Assembly (NCBI GenBank): GCA_002392705.1
Contig: DGHP01000155.1
Coordinates: 15,350-25,916 of the forward strand
DNA from: Lachnospiraceae bacterium UBA3845
GTDB taxonomy: Bacteria; Bacillota; Clostridia; Lachnospirales; Lachnospiraceae
Direction of reading: 5' to 3'
Length of the DNA: 10,567 bases
How positions within the stretch are numbered: the first letter of the stretch is position 1; every line of letters starts with the position of its first letter. Shown here one piece after another: positions 1 to 5,650 of this stretch. A model generated the notes under the pieces. It was not told the DNA's origin. It did no database searches and was given only the letters and a program-made list of their open reading frames with translations. A program made the translations under genes and the position numbers.

Positions 1-663
1 GAATTCTGGATGATCGAGCCGGAGATTTCCTTCGCCGATCTTCAGGATGACATGAAGCTGGCAGAGGACATGCTCAAGTATATTTTCCGCTATGTCCTTG
101 AGAATGCGCCGGAAGAGATGCAGTTCTTCAACCAGTTTGTTGACAAGGGGCTTCTGGACAGGCTGAACCATGTCATGAACAGCGATTTCGGCCGTGTAAC
201 CTACACGGAAGCCATCAGCCTTCTGGAAAAGAACAACGACAAGTTTGACTATAAGGTTTACTGGGGCTGCGACCTTCAGACCGAGCATGAGCGTTATCTG
301 ACCGAGCAGATCTTTAAGCGCCCTGTTTTCGTCACGGACTATCCGCGCGAGATCAAGGCATTCTATATGAAACTGAACGAGGATGGGAAGACCGTGGCGG
401 CCATGGACTGCCTGGTTCCCGGAATCGGCGAGATCATCGGCGGCTCCCAGCGTGAGGAGAATTTCGACATCCTGAAGGCCCGGATCGACGAGCTCGGCAT
501 GGATGAAAATGAATATAAGTATTATCTGGATATCCGAAGATACGGCACGACCAGACACGCGGGCTTCGGCCTTGGCTTCGAGCGCCTTGTCATGTACCTG
601 ACCGGCGTCGGCAACATCCGCGACGTGCTTCCGTATCCGAGAACAGTCGGAAATCTGCAGTAA
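1..663 (+). CDS. asnS: Asparaginyl-tRNA synthetase, C-terminal part (5' end cut by window)
   Basis: Class II aminoacyl-tRNA synthetase that charges tRNA-Asn with asparagine in the cytosol. The reading frame is open from base 1 ([11 protein letters not shown]...), so the N-terminal anticodon-binding OB-fold and the first class II motifs lie upstream of the window. What remains is most of the catalytic domain. The GGSQRE block (about nt 440-457) is typical of AsnRS and related AspRS-type enzymes. The C-terminal [15 protein letters not shown] is class II motif 3, with its ATP-binding arginine. The ending [11 protein letters not shown] is the usual AsnRS end, so the 3' end is complete. About 220 residues are visible of a family normally around 460. 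The next gene begins 60 bases later with no clear terminator between, so co-transcription with the sortase is possible. AspRS is less likely because of the GGSQRE and PYPRT context. Confidence 0.95.
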   Translation, partial: EFWMIEPEISFADLQDDMKLAEDMLKYIFRYVLENAPEEMQFFNQFVDKGLLDRLNHVMNSDFGRVTYTEAISLLEKNNDKFDYKVYWGCDLQTEHERYLTEQIFKRPVFVTDYPREIKAFYMKLNEDGKTVAAMDCLVPGIGEIIGGSQREENFDILKARIDELGMDENEYKYYLDIRRYGTTRHAGFGLGFERLVMYLTGVGNIRDVLPYPRTVGNLQ

Positions 664-723
664 AAAACATACTGTTTACGGTAAGGTCATAGAAGCAGAA
701 AATGCCAGAAAAGAGGTGATCGC

Positions 724-1788
724 ATGTCCCGGAACAGAGATGAAGACCGCCGGGAGGAATCCGGCGCCCGGCAGAAGAAAAAAGGATCTGCTGTCGGAAA
801 CTTTTTCATAACGGTCGTTCTGGTGGCGGCGATCGGCGTTTTTGCTTATTCCGGCTATAAGCTGCTGGGCTATTATATGGCCTACAAGGCCGGATCGGAT
901 GAGTACAGCGGGCTCAATGACGAGTTCGTACAGATGGACCGGGACGGTTCTGTTTCAGGCGGCGGGGAAAGCTCCGCTGCAGGGACGGCGGGCAGTTCCG
1001 GTATCTCCGGAACACCGGGATCCGGAGTTGAGAGTGAAGCGGACGGGCAGAGCGAGTCGGAGGGGATGTCCTCTTCCGGATCCCGGAAGGCCTTCACGAT
1101 CCCCTTCCTGAGCAGCATCGAAGAACTGGAGATGCCTGAAAAGCTGCAGCAGCTGCTGGAACAGGCGGAGAAGCAGGAGACAGTTGAGAACGGCGTTCCG
1201 GTCAGCCTCCCGAAGCTGAAGAATCCGATCAATTTCGTGAGCCTTCACGAGGTAAACCCGGAGGTGGTGGGATGGATCCGGATCGGGGCCATCGACGCGT
1301 CCTACCCGGTTGCCCAGGCCGCGGACAATGATTTCTACCTGCACCGTACCTTCCGCAAGGAGGACAATTTCGCGGGCTGTATCTTCCTGAACTGTGATAA
1401 TAATAAGGATCTGTCCGACCAGAATTCCATCATATACGGGCATAATATGAAGAACCTGTCCATGTTCGGAAGACTGAAGGAATTCGCGAACCAGGAAACT
1501 TATGAGAAGGACCATTATTTCTGGGTCTTCACGCCGGAGTTCATCTATCAGTATGAGATTTTCTCCTGCTCCCTGGTCAACAAGGCGGGGAACCCCTATG
1601 TGGTTCATTTCTCCATTCCGGATTACCAGAATTTTATCGACCAGTGCAAGGCCGCCAGTGAGATTGACTGCGGGGACGTGAAGGTGACGACGAGGGACCG
1701 GATTATGACGCTTTCGACCTGCACAGGCGACAGCGAGACGAGACGGATCCTGCAGGGGGTTCTGAAACAGGTCTATATCTCCGTATGA
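724..1788 (+). CDS. Class B sortase with N-terminal membrane anchor and long Ser/Gly linker
   Basis: Membrane-anchored cysteine transpeptidase expected to cleave a sorting signal in secreted proteins and join them to the peptidoglycan cross-bridge. In order: a short charged cytoplasmic N-terminus (1-20), one transmembrane helix (about 25-44), a Ser/Gly/Glu low-complexity linker (about 73-120), an amphipathic Glu/Gln-rich stretch (131-152), and the sortase barrel (about 170-354). The catalytic residues are His240 in YGHNM, Cys333 in TLSTC, and an arginine shortly after, most likely Arg341 of the RR pair. TLSTC followed by SETRR, together with the helical barrel insert, matches class B rather than class A or D. 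The start is supported by AGAGGTGATCGC directly before ATG. At 354 residues it is longer than typical SrtB (about 240), mainly because of the linker. No substrate with an LPxTG- or NPQTN-type signal is encoded here, so its target is unknown. Confidence 0.9.
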   Translation: MSRNRDEDRREESGARQKKKGSAVGNFFITVVLVAAIGVFAYSGYKLLGYYMAYKAGSDEYSGLNDEFVQMDRDGSVSGGGESSAAGTAGSSGISGTPGSGVESEADGQSESEGMSSSGSRKAFTIPFLSSIEELEMPEKLQQLLEQAEKQETVENGVPVSLPKLKNPINFVSLHEVNPEVVGWIRIGAIDASYPVAQAADNDFYLHRTFRKEDNFAGCIFLNCDNNKDLSDQNSIIYGHNMKNLSMFGRLKEFANQETYEKDHYFWVFTPEFIYQYEIFSCSLVNKAGNPYVVHFSIPDYQNFIDQCKAASEIDCGDVKVTTRDRIMTLSTCTGDSETRRILQGVLKQVYISV

Positions 1789-1808
1789 GGAAGATGCCTT
1801 CCGGAATT

Positions 1809-1911
1809 ATCACTTAAAAGAGACGTAACAGAAAAAACCTGAAAAGAGACATAACAGAAAAAGAGACGCAACAGAATCATCACTTAAAAGAGACGTAACA
1901 GAAAAAGAGAC
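1809..1911 (+). repeat. Direct repeats with AGAGACRYAACAG core after the sortase gene
   Basis: A 28-nt block beginning ATCACTTAAAAGAGACG occurs twice without mismatch (1809-1836 and 1879-1906). Inside and between these copies the core AGAGAC plus a TAACAGAA-like tail occurs at 1819, 1845, 1862, 1889 and, in degraded form, 1905. Spacings are about 26, 17, 27 and 16. There is no reading frame and no dyad within the core. This could be slippage duplication or an array of protein-binding sites. I cannot tell which. Confidence 0.75.
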
Positions 1912-1916
1912 AGAGA

Positions 1917-1951
1917 ACAGCCCGCAGGCACGCCATGTGCCCGCGGGCTGT
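1917..1951 (+). terminator. Very stable hairpin after the sortase; terminator-like but with a poor U tract
   Basis: ACAGCCCGC-A-GGCAC pairs with GTGCC-C-GCGGGCTGT around the loop GCCAT, giving a 14-bp stem with one A-C mismatch. The following bases are GTTATAATC, not a run of T. It may end sortase transcription inefficiently, protect the 3' end, or be a roadblock or leader structure. The element type is less certain than the stem. Confidence 0.6.
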
Positions 1952-1959
1952 GTTATAAT
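1951..1959 (+). promoter_or_regulatory. Candidate extended -10 promoter for sir2
   Basis: TGTTATAAT is a perfect extended -10 element (TGN-TATAAT). No recognisable -35 lies 17 bp upstream, where the base is inside the hairpin arm. Transcription would start near 1966, giving a leader of about 120 nt before the sir2 ATG. Chance occurrence is possible. Confidence 0.4.
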
Positions 1960-2088
1960 CAGGCTGATTACAGCATCAGGCACGGGCAATCCGCACGCAT
2001 ACTGCCTGCGGCCGGATCACGGTACCGCCGCAGGGCGTAAGGCCAAAGCCTGATGAACATGGAAGAGTTTTCCGGAAGGGGGATCGTT

Positions 2089-2817
2089 ATGGATACTGCG
2101 AAGATTCAGAAACTGCAGGAGATTATTGACGGGAGCGACAATATCGTCTTTTTCGGCGGCGCGGGCGTCTCGACGGAGAGCGGCATTCCGGATTTCCGGA
2201 GCCAGGACGGGCTGTATCATATGAAATATGACTATCCGCCGGAGACGATCATCAGCCATACCTTTTTCATGCGGAAACCGGAGGAATTCTACCGTTTTTA
2301 TAAGGATAAGATGCTGGCCCTGGACGCGGAGCCGAACGCCGCCCACAGAAAGCTTGCCGAGCTGGAACAGGCGGGCAAGCTGAAGGCTGTCGTCACACAG
2401 AATATCGACGGCCTGCACCAGAAGGCGGGCAGTAAAAAGGTTCTGGAGCTGCACGGCTCGGTTCTGCGCAATTACTGCACCCGCTGCGGGGAATTCTATG
2501 ACGCCTTTTATGTGAAGGAGGCGGACGGGATTCCAAAATGCAGCAGATGCGGCGGAACCATTAAACCGGATGTCGTTCTCTATGAGGAGGGCCTGGATTC
2601 GGATATTATGAACGAGTCACTGCGCTGCATAGCGGGCGCGGACGTGCTGATCATCGGCGGAACCAGCCTGGTGGTTTACCCGGCTGCGGGACTGATCGAT
2701 TATTTCCAGGGATCCCATCTGGTTCTGATCAACAAGTCGGCGACCGGAAGGGATACGAGGGCGGACCTGGTCATCACGGATCCGATCGGTGAGGTCTTCT
2801 CGCAGATCCGGGTTTGA
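2089..2817 (+). CDS. Sir2-family NAD-dependent protein deacylase (sirtuin)
   Basis: Removes acyl groups from lysines using NAD+, releasing nicotinamide and O-acyl-ADP-ribose; cytosolic. The 242-residue protein has all sirtuin signatures. GAGVSTESGIPDFRS (24-38) binds NAD. TQNIDGLHQKAG (103-114) lies in the active site. The catalytic His122 is in LHGS. Two CxxC pairs (Cys130/133 and Cys151/154) form the structural zinc site. GTSLVVYPAA (191-200) completes the Rossmann fold. GVSTESGIPDFRS plus GLYHMKYDYPPE resembles bacterial class U enzymes such as Thermotoga Sir2. I chose the start at 2089 because GGAAGGGGGATCGTT precedes it. The in-frame ATGs at 2053 and 2059 have no good ribosome site and would add a 10-12 residue extension absent from the family. 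No partner acetyltransferase is nearby, so the substrate is unknown. The last codons are part of a tandem repeat. Confidence 0.93.
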   Translation: MDTAKIQKLQEIIDGSDNIVFFGGAGVSTESGIPDFRSQDGLYHMKYDYPPETIISHTFFMRKPEEFYRFYKDKMLALDAEPNAAHRKLAELEQAGKLKAVVTQNIDGLHQKAGSKKVLELHGSVLRNYCTRCGEFYDAFYVKEADGIPKCSRCGGTIKPDVVLYEEGLDSDIMNESLRCIAGADVLIIGGTSLVVYPAAGLIDYFQGSHLVLINKSATGRDTRADLVITDPIGEVFSQIRV

Positions 2818-2914
2818 AGGAGAGGTCTTCCCGCAGATCCGGGTCTGAAGGAGAGGTCTTCCCGCAGATCCGGGTCTGAAGAAGAGGTCTTCCCGCGGAT
2901 CCTGATCTGAGAAC
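2791..2914 (+). repeat. 31-nt tandem repeat, four copies, starting inside the sir2 3' end
   Basis: GAGGTCTTC begins at 2791, 2822, 2853 and 2884, an exact 31-nt period. The first copy is the coding end of sir2 (EVFSQIRV-stop). Copies 2 and 3 are nearly identical, and copy 4 has drifted (GCGGATCCTGATCTGA). Each copy carries CAGATCCGGGTCTG or a variant, which can fold into a 7-bp dyad. Each also repeats the TGA. Because 31 is not a multiple of three, the copies alternate frame and are not coding. Confidence 0.9.
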
Positions 2915-2965
2915 GGAATGCCTTTTTCTTTGTTGCTCATTCTGTATGTGACAGTCGGAAATGCT

Positions 2966-2995
2966 GAAAAAAGAGCTGTTTTCGGCAGTTTTTTC
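2966..2995 (+). terminator. Likely intrinsic terminator, possibly bidirectional, downstream of sir2
   Basis: GAAAAAAGAGCTG pairs with CGGCAGTTTTTTC around a TTTT loop. The six A-T pairs at the base give a T run on either strand, and a two-base internal mismatch separates them from the GCTG/CGGC top. It sits just upstream of the rpsF promoter and would insulate sir2 from the ribosomal operon. The GC part is short, so strength is uncertain. Confidence 0.55.
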
Positions 2996-2997
2996 CC

Positions 2998-3026
2998 TTG
3001 CTTTTCCTTTTGCCTTACGGTATAAT
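2998..3026 (+). promoter_or_regulatory. Promoter of the rpsF-ssb-rpsR operon
   Basis: TTGCTT (2998-3003) is followed by exactly 17 bp and TATAAT (3021-3026). The -10 is perfect and the -35 matches TTG only. Start would be near 3033, leaving a leader of about 74 nt. The same TTGC-type -35 with 17-bp spacing is seen for the aldolase promoter. Confidence 0.65.
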
Positions 3027-3059
3027 CGCTCATTGTGATGTATCATTTTCATCCTTGCT

Positions 3060-3075
3060 CATCCGTCTGCGGGTG
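3060..3075 (+). promoter_or_regulatory. Leader hairpin before rpsF; possible S6:S18 autoregulatory site
   Basis: CATCCG (3060-3065) pairs with CGGGTG (3070-3075), with one T-G wobble, around a TCTG loop, in the short leader of the rpsF operon. Many bacteria carry an S6:S18-binding leader with a conserved CCG element in this position. Here CCG is present but appears paired rather than bulged. The match to that family is therefore only suggestive. Confidence 0.3.
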
Positions 3076-3106
3076 GGCCAGAGACCATAAGGAGGTGCAG
3101 AATAGC

Positions 3107-3394
3107 ATGAATAAGTATGAACTGTGCGTTGTTGTCAGCGCAAAACTCGAAGACGACGACAGGGCTGCTGTGCTCGGCAGAGTAAAAGAACAGATCGAGC
3201 GTTTCGGCGGCCAGATTGCCGATGTCGAAGAATGGGGCAAGAAGAAACTTGCTTACGAGATCGAGAAGCAGCATGAAGGCTTCTATTATTTCATTCACTT
3301 CGAGGCTGAGCCGACATGCCCGTCAGAGGTTGAGGGACGTGTACGTATTATGGATCATGTGCTCAGATATTTATGCGTTAGACAGGATGCATGA
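3107..3394 (+). CDS. rpsF: 30S ribosomal protein bS6
   Basis: Small-subunit ribosomal protein of 95 residues that pairs with bS18 on the platform of the 30S subunit. MNKYELCVVVSAKLEDDDRAAVL is the usual bS6 opening strand. GGQIADVEEWGKKKLAYEIEKQHEGFYYFIHFEAEP is the signature core, ending with the strand and helix RIMDHVLRYLCVR. Length is normal for Clostridia. The start is fixed by a near-perfect AAGGAGGTG nine bases upstream. An in-frame ATG at 3035 would add 24 residues with no family counterpart and lies almost at the predicted transcript start. It is first in an operon with ssb (22-base gap) and rpsR, the widespread bacterial order, and is probably co-regulated through the leader. Confidence 0.97.
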   Translation: MNKYELCVVVSAKLEDDDRAAVLGRVKEQIERFGGQIADVEEWGKKKLAYEIEKQHEGFYYFIHFEAEPTCPSEVEGRVRIMDHVLRYLCVRQDA

Positions 3395-3416
3395 ATAAAG
3401 AGTGAGGTAAGATTAT

Positions 3417-3914
3417 ATGAATAAAGTCATCTTGATGGGTCGTCTGACAAAAGATCCCGATGTAAGATATTCCGCAGGAGACCAGTCACAGGCTTACGCA
3501 AGATATACGCTTGCGGTAGACCGCAGAATGCGCCGCGACAACAACGATCCGAACGCTCAGACAGCGGATTTCATCAGCTGCGTTGCTTTCGGAAGGAGCG
3601 CCCAGTTTGCTGAGCAGTACCTTCGCAAGGGAGTGAAGATCGCTGTGACCGGCCGGATCCAGACCGGAAGATATACCAACAAGGACGGTCAGACAGTGTT
3701 CACGACAGACGTCGTGGTTGAGGACCAGGAGTTTGCGGAGAGCAAGGCAGTCTCAGACAGGACTGCGGGACAGGCGTCCTATTCCGGCGCTTCCTACGGG
3801 AACGGCTACAGCAGTCCGGCACCCATGCCGCAGAGCGCTCCTGCACCGGCCGCAGCAGATGACGGATTCATCAACATTCCGGACGGAATCGATGAGGAGC
3901 TGCCTTTTAAATAA
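3417..3914 (+). CDS. ssb: Single-stranded DNA-binding protein
   Basis: Coats single-stranded DNA during replication and repair and recruits partner proteins through its C-terminal tip. The 165-residue protein has an N-terminal OB fold (about 1-108) opening MNKVILMGRLTKDPDVRY, with ISCVAFGRSAQFAEQYLRKG and VTGRIQTGRYTNKDGQTVFTTDV as typical blocks. A Gly/Ser/Pro/Ala-rich disordered linker (about 118-148) follows, then the acidic tail GIDEELPFK. Family members usually end in a free phenylalanine (DDDLPF), so the extra terminal lysine is unusual. The ribosome site is GTGAGGT nine bases before ATG. It lies between rpsF and rpsR, as in most Firmicutes. Its position in a ribosomal operon and its length suggest the essential chromosomal copy rather than a plasmid or competence paralogue. 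Confidence 0.96.
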   Translation: MNKVILMGRLTKDPDVRYSAGDQSQAYARYTLAVDRRMRRDNNDPNAQTADFISCVAFGRSAQFAEQYLRKGVKIAVTGRIQTGRYTNKDGQTVFTTDVVVEDQEFAESKAVSDRTAGQASYSGASYGNGYSSPAPMPQSAPAPAAADDGFINIPDGIDEELPFK

Positions 3915-3965
3915 TACTGAGGCCGGGCAGCCTGAGATTCCTTTCTTTCGTAAGGAGGTTTTATT

Positions 3966-4220
3966 ATGCCGTTTGCAAATAAGAGCGATGCTCCCAGACG
4001 CAGACCTGTACACAGAAGGAAAAAAGTCTGCGTGTTCTGTGGAAAAGAGAACAACGAGATCGATTACAAGGATACAGCGAAGCTGAAGAAGTATGTTTCT
4101 GAGAGAGGCAAGATCCTTCCCAGAAGAATCACCGGCAACTGCGCAAAGCATCAGAGAGCTCTGACAGTAGCAGTCAAGAGAGCACGTCAGGTCGCACTTA
4201 TGCCCTACGTGCAGGACTGA
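3966..4220 (+). CDS. rpsR: 30S ribosomal protein bS18, zinc-binding (C+) form
   Basis: Small-subunit protein of 84 residues that forms a heterodimer with bS6 on the 30S platform. The core motif [19 protein letters not shown] is diagnostic, followed by [24 protein letters not shown]. Cys22, Cys25, Cys59 and His62 form a CxxC...CxxH set, indicating a zinc-bound C+ version. Zinc-limited alternative copies lack these residues. The basic N-terminus ([10 protein letters not shown]) contacts rRNA. An ideal AAGGAGG seven to eight bases before ATG fixes the start. It is the last gene of the operon and is followed 22 bases later by a strong intrinsic terminator. Length and composition are normal. Confidence 0.97.
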   Translation: MPFANKSDAPRRRPVHRRKKVCVFCGKENNEIDYKDTAKLKKYVSERGKILPRRITGNCAKHQRALTVAVKRARQVALMPYVQD

Positions 4221-4242
4221 TCTGATTCATCAGAATGATCCG

Positions 4243-4283
4243 GAGGCTGTTATACCGAAAGGTATGACAGCCTCTTTTTCTTT
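4243..4283 (+). terminator. Intrinsic terminator of the rpsF-ssb-rpsR operon
   Basis: GAGGCTGTTATACC pairs with GGTATGACAGCCTC (14 bp, one T-G wobble) around a GAAA tetraloop, followed by TTTTTCTTT. This is a textbook factor-independent terminator. Confidence 0.93.
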
Positions 4284-4284
4284 A

Positions 4285-4313
4285 TTGCGTAAGGCAGCAA
4301 AACCGAGTATAAT
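4285..4313 (+). promoter_or_regulatory. Promoter of the aldolase gene
   Basis: TTGCGT (4285-4290), a 17-bp spacer and a perfect TATAAT (4308-4313) begin one base after the T run of the preceding terminator. Start would be near 4320, giving a 70-nt leader. It makes fba an independent, probably strongly expressed unit. Confidence 0.65.
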
Positions 4314-4389
4314 GCCTGTAGCGACGGGCAGCGGTTACAGGTCCGTCAGACTTTTGGTCATCCATAATAAGAAAGGAAGGAACAAAGAT

Positions 4390-5346
4390 ATGTCATTAGT
4401 TACCACTACCGAGATGTTTAAAAAGGCATACGATGGCGGCTATGCAATCGGCGCTTTCAACATTAATAATATGGAGATCGTTCAGGGAATCACTGAAGCA
4501 GCTCATGAGCTGAATTCCCCCATCGTCCTTCAGGCTTCCCAGGGCGCAAGAAAGTATGCCAATTCCATCTATCTGGTAAAGCTTGTTGAGGCTGCTCTTG
4601 ACCTTTATCCGGATCTTCCGATCGCTCTTCATCTGGATCACGGCGCTGACTTCGAGGTCTGCAAGGACTGCGTAGACAACGGATTCACCTCTGTCATGAT
4701 CGACTGCTCCAGCAAGCCGTTTGAAGAGAACATCGCCATCACCAGCAAGGTTGTTGAGTATGCGCATGCGCACGGCGTAGTAGTTGAGGCCGAGCTCGGA
4801 ACTCTGGCCGGCATCGAGGATGCTGTCAATGTTTCCGCTGAGGATTCCTCCTACACGAATCCGGATGACGTCGAAGAGTTCGTCTCCAGAACCGGTGTTG
4901 ATTCCCTTGCGATCGCGATCGGAACCAGCCATGGCGCTTTCAAGTTCAAACCGGGCACAAAGCCGCAGCTTCGTTTCGACATCCTCGATGAGGTTGTCAG
5001 AAGACTGCCGGGCTTCCCGATCGTTCTTCACGGATCTTCTTCTGTTCCGCAGGAATATGTTAAGATCATCAACGAGAACGGCGGCGCTCTGAAGGATGCG
5101 ATCGGCGTTCCGGAAGATCAGCTTCGTGAAGCTGCACGCAGCGCAGTCTGCAAGATCAACATCGACTCCGACCTTCGTCTTGGCATGACCGCCGGCGTCC
5201 GTCAGGTATTCGAACAGCAGAAGGATGTATTCGATCCTCGTTCCTATCTGAAAGTCGGCCGTCAGTATGTGAAGGATATCGTTGCTCATAAGATCAAAGA
5301 CGTTCTTGGATCCGATGGAAAGGCAGCAGATCTGACAGTCAGATAA
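4390..5346 (+). CDS. fba: Class II fructose-1,6-bisphosphate aldolase
   Basis: Zinc-dependent glycolytic and gluconeogenic enzyme that reversibly splits fructose-1,6-bisphosphate into glyceraldehyde-3-phosphate and dihydroxyacetone phosphate; cytosolic. The 318-residue TIM barrel shows LHLDHGADFEVCKDCVDNGF (about 80-99). There Asp83 is the likely catalytic acid and His84 a zinc ligand. EAELGTLAG (133-141) carries the conserved glutamate, and GTSHGAFK (178-185) provides zinc ligand His181. VLHGSSSVPQE (212-222) provides His214 and a phosphate loop, and KINIDSDLR (255-263) binds substrate. The start at 4390 follows GAAAGGAAGG with nine bases between. An in-frame ATG at 4264 lies inside the upstream terminator and promoter, so it is rejected. 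Codon use is strongly biased (CTT, CGT, AAG), fitting high expression. It is monocistronic, with a promoter and a terminator of its own. The C-terminal extension after KVGRQYVKDIVAHKI is normal for the longer clostridial form. Confidence 0.96.
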   Translation: MSLVTTTEMFKKAYDGGYAIGAFNINNMEIVQGITEAAHELNSPIVLQASQGARKYANSIYLVKLVEAALDLYPDLPIALHLDHGADFEVCKDCVDNGFTSVMIDCSSKPFEENIAITSKVVEYAHAHGVVVEAELGTLAGIEDAVNVSAEDSSYTNPDDVEEFVSRTGVDSLAIAIGTSHGAFKFKPGTKPQLRFDILDEVVRRLPGFPIVLHGSSSVPQEYVKIINENGGALKDAIGVPEDQLREAARSAVCKINIDSDLRLGMTAGVRQVFEQQKDVFDPRSYLKVGRQYVKDIVAHKIKDVLGSDGKAADLTVR

Positions 5347-5380
5347 TTACGCTGACAGGACAGAATTGTTTTTGGGAACA

Positions 5381-5415
5381 CAGCGGCCATGGGCAGTTTT
5401 GCCCATGGCTGTTTT
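5381..5415 (+). terminator. Intrinsic terminator of fba
   Basis: CGGCCATGGGCA pairs with TGCCCATGGCTG (12 bp, one G-T wobble) around GTTT, followed by TTTT. The T run is short but the stem is strong, and the position 35 bases after the stop fits. Confidence 0.8.
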
Positions 5416-5650
5416 CAGGCAGTCCGGAGCCTGCGTCTGTATGTCCGGACAGATTTGTTATCAGGAAGTCCGGAGCGCAGCCGGAGCGGAGCGCAGACCC
5501 ACGAGCGCACAGATGAAGTCCGGCAGCGAAAGATGCCGTACGCCCGGGCACAATTTTGCCAGGGCGGAATGGATATGCAGGGATAAAGGGAAGATTCAGC
5601 TGCGCGGTCTGCCGCATGGCAGTGCAGCGGCACGGAATGGAGAATGAGTT
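5416..5650 (+). promoter_or_regulatory. Leader region of the hydratase gene with dyads and TCCGGA repeats; promoter not identified
   Basis: No gene is convincing in these 235 bases. GTCCGGA (5422-5428) and TCCGGAC (5444-5450) form a perfect 7-bp inverted repeat around 15 bases. AGTCCGGAGC occurs at 5421 and again near 5467, and AGTCCGG again near 5518. CGCCC-G-GGCA and TGCC-A-GGGCG form a second hairpin near 5542-5566, and CTGCC/GGCAG a small one near 5614-5627. I see no convincing -35/-10 pair. The hydratase promoter must be here, unless it is read through from fba. An operator or a structured leader is possible. Confidence 0.35.

Noticed and set aside
955..1608. A 217-codon minus-strand ORF opposite the sortase
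   Set aside because: Antisense to the sortase catalytic domain, with no recognisable domain.
2053..2088. Earlier in-frame start for sir2
   Set aside because: No Shine-Dalgarno before 2053 or 2059, whereas GGAAGGGGG precedes 2089. The added residues lie before the family's normal N-terminus.
2791..2914. CRISPR-like array (31-nt units)
   Set aside because: The units are directly tandem with no unique spacers between them, and no cas genes are present.
4264..4389. Earlier in-frame start for the aldolase
   Set aside because: It lies within the terminator and upstream of the predicted transcription start. The ribosome site and family length support 4390.
4396..5289. A 297-codon ORF on the minus strand opposite the aldolase
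   Set aside because: Shadow of a highly codon-biased gene. No ribosome site or motif supports it.
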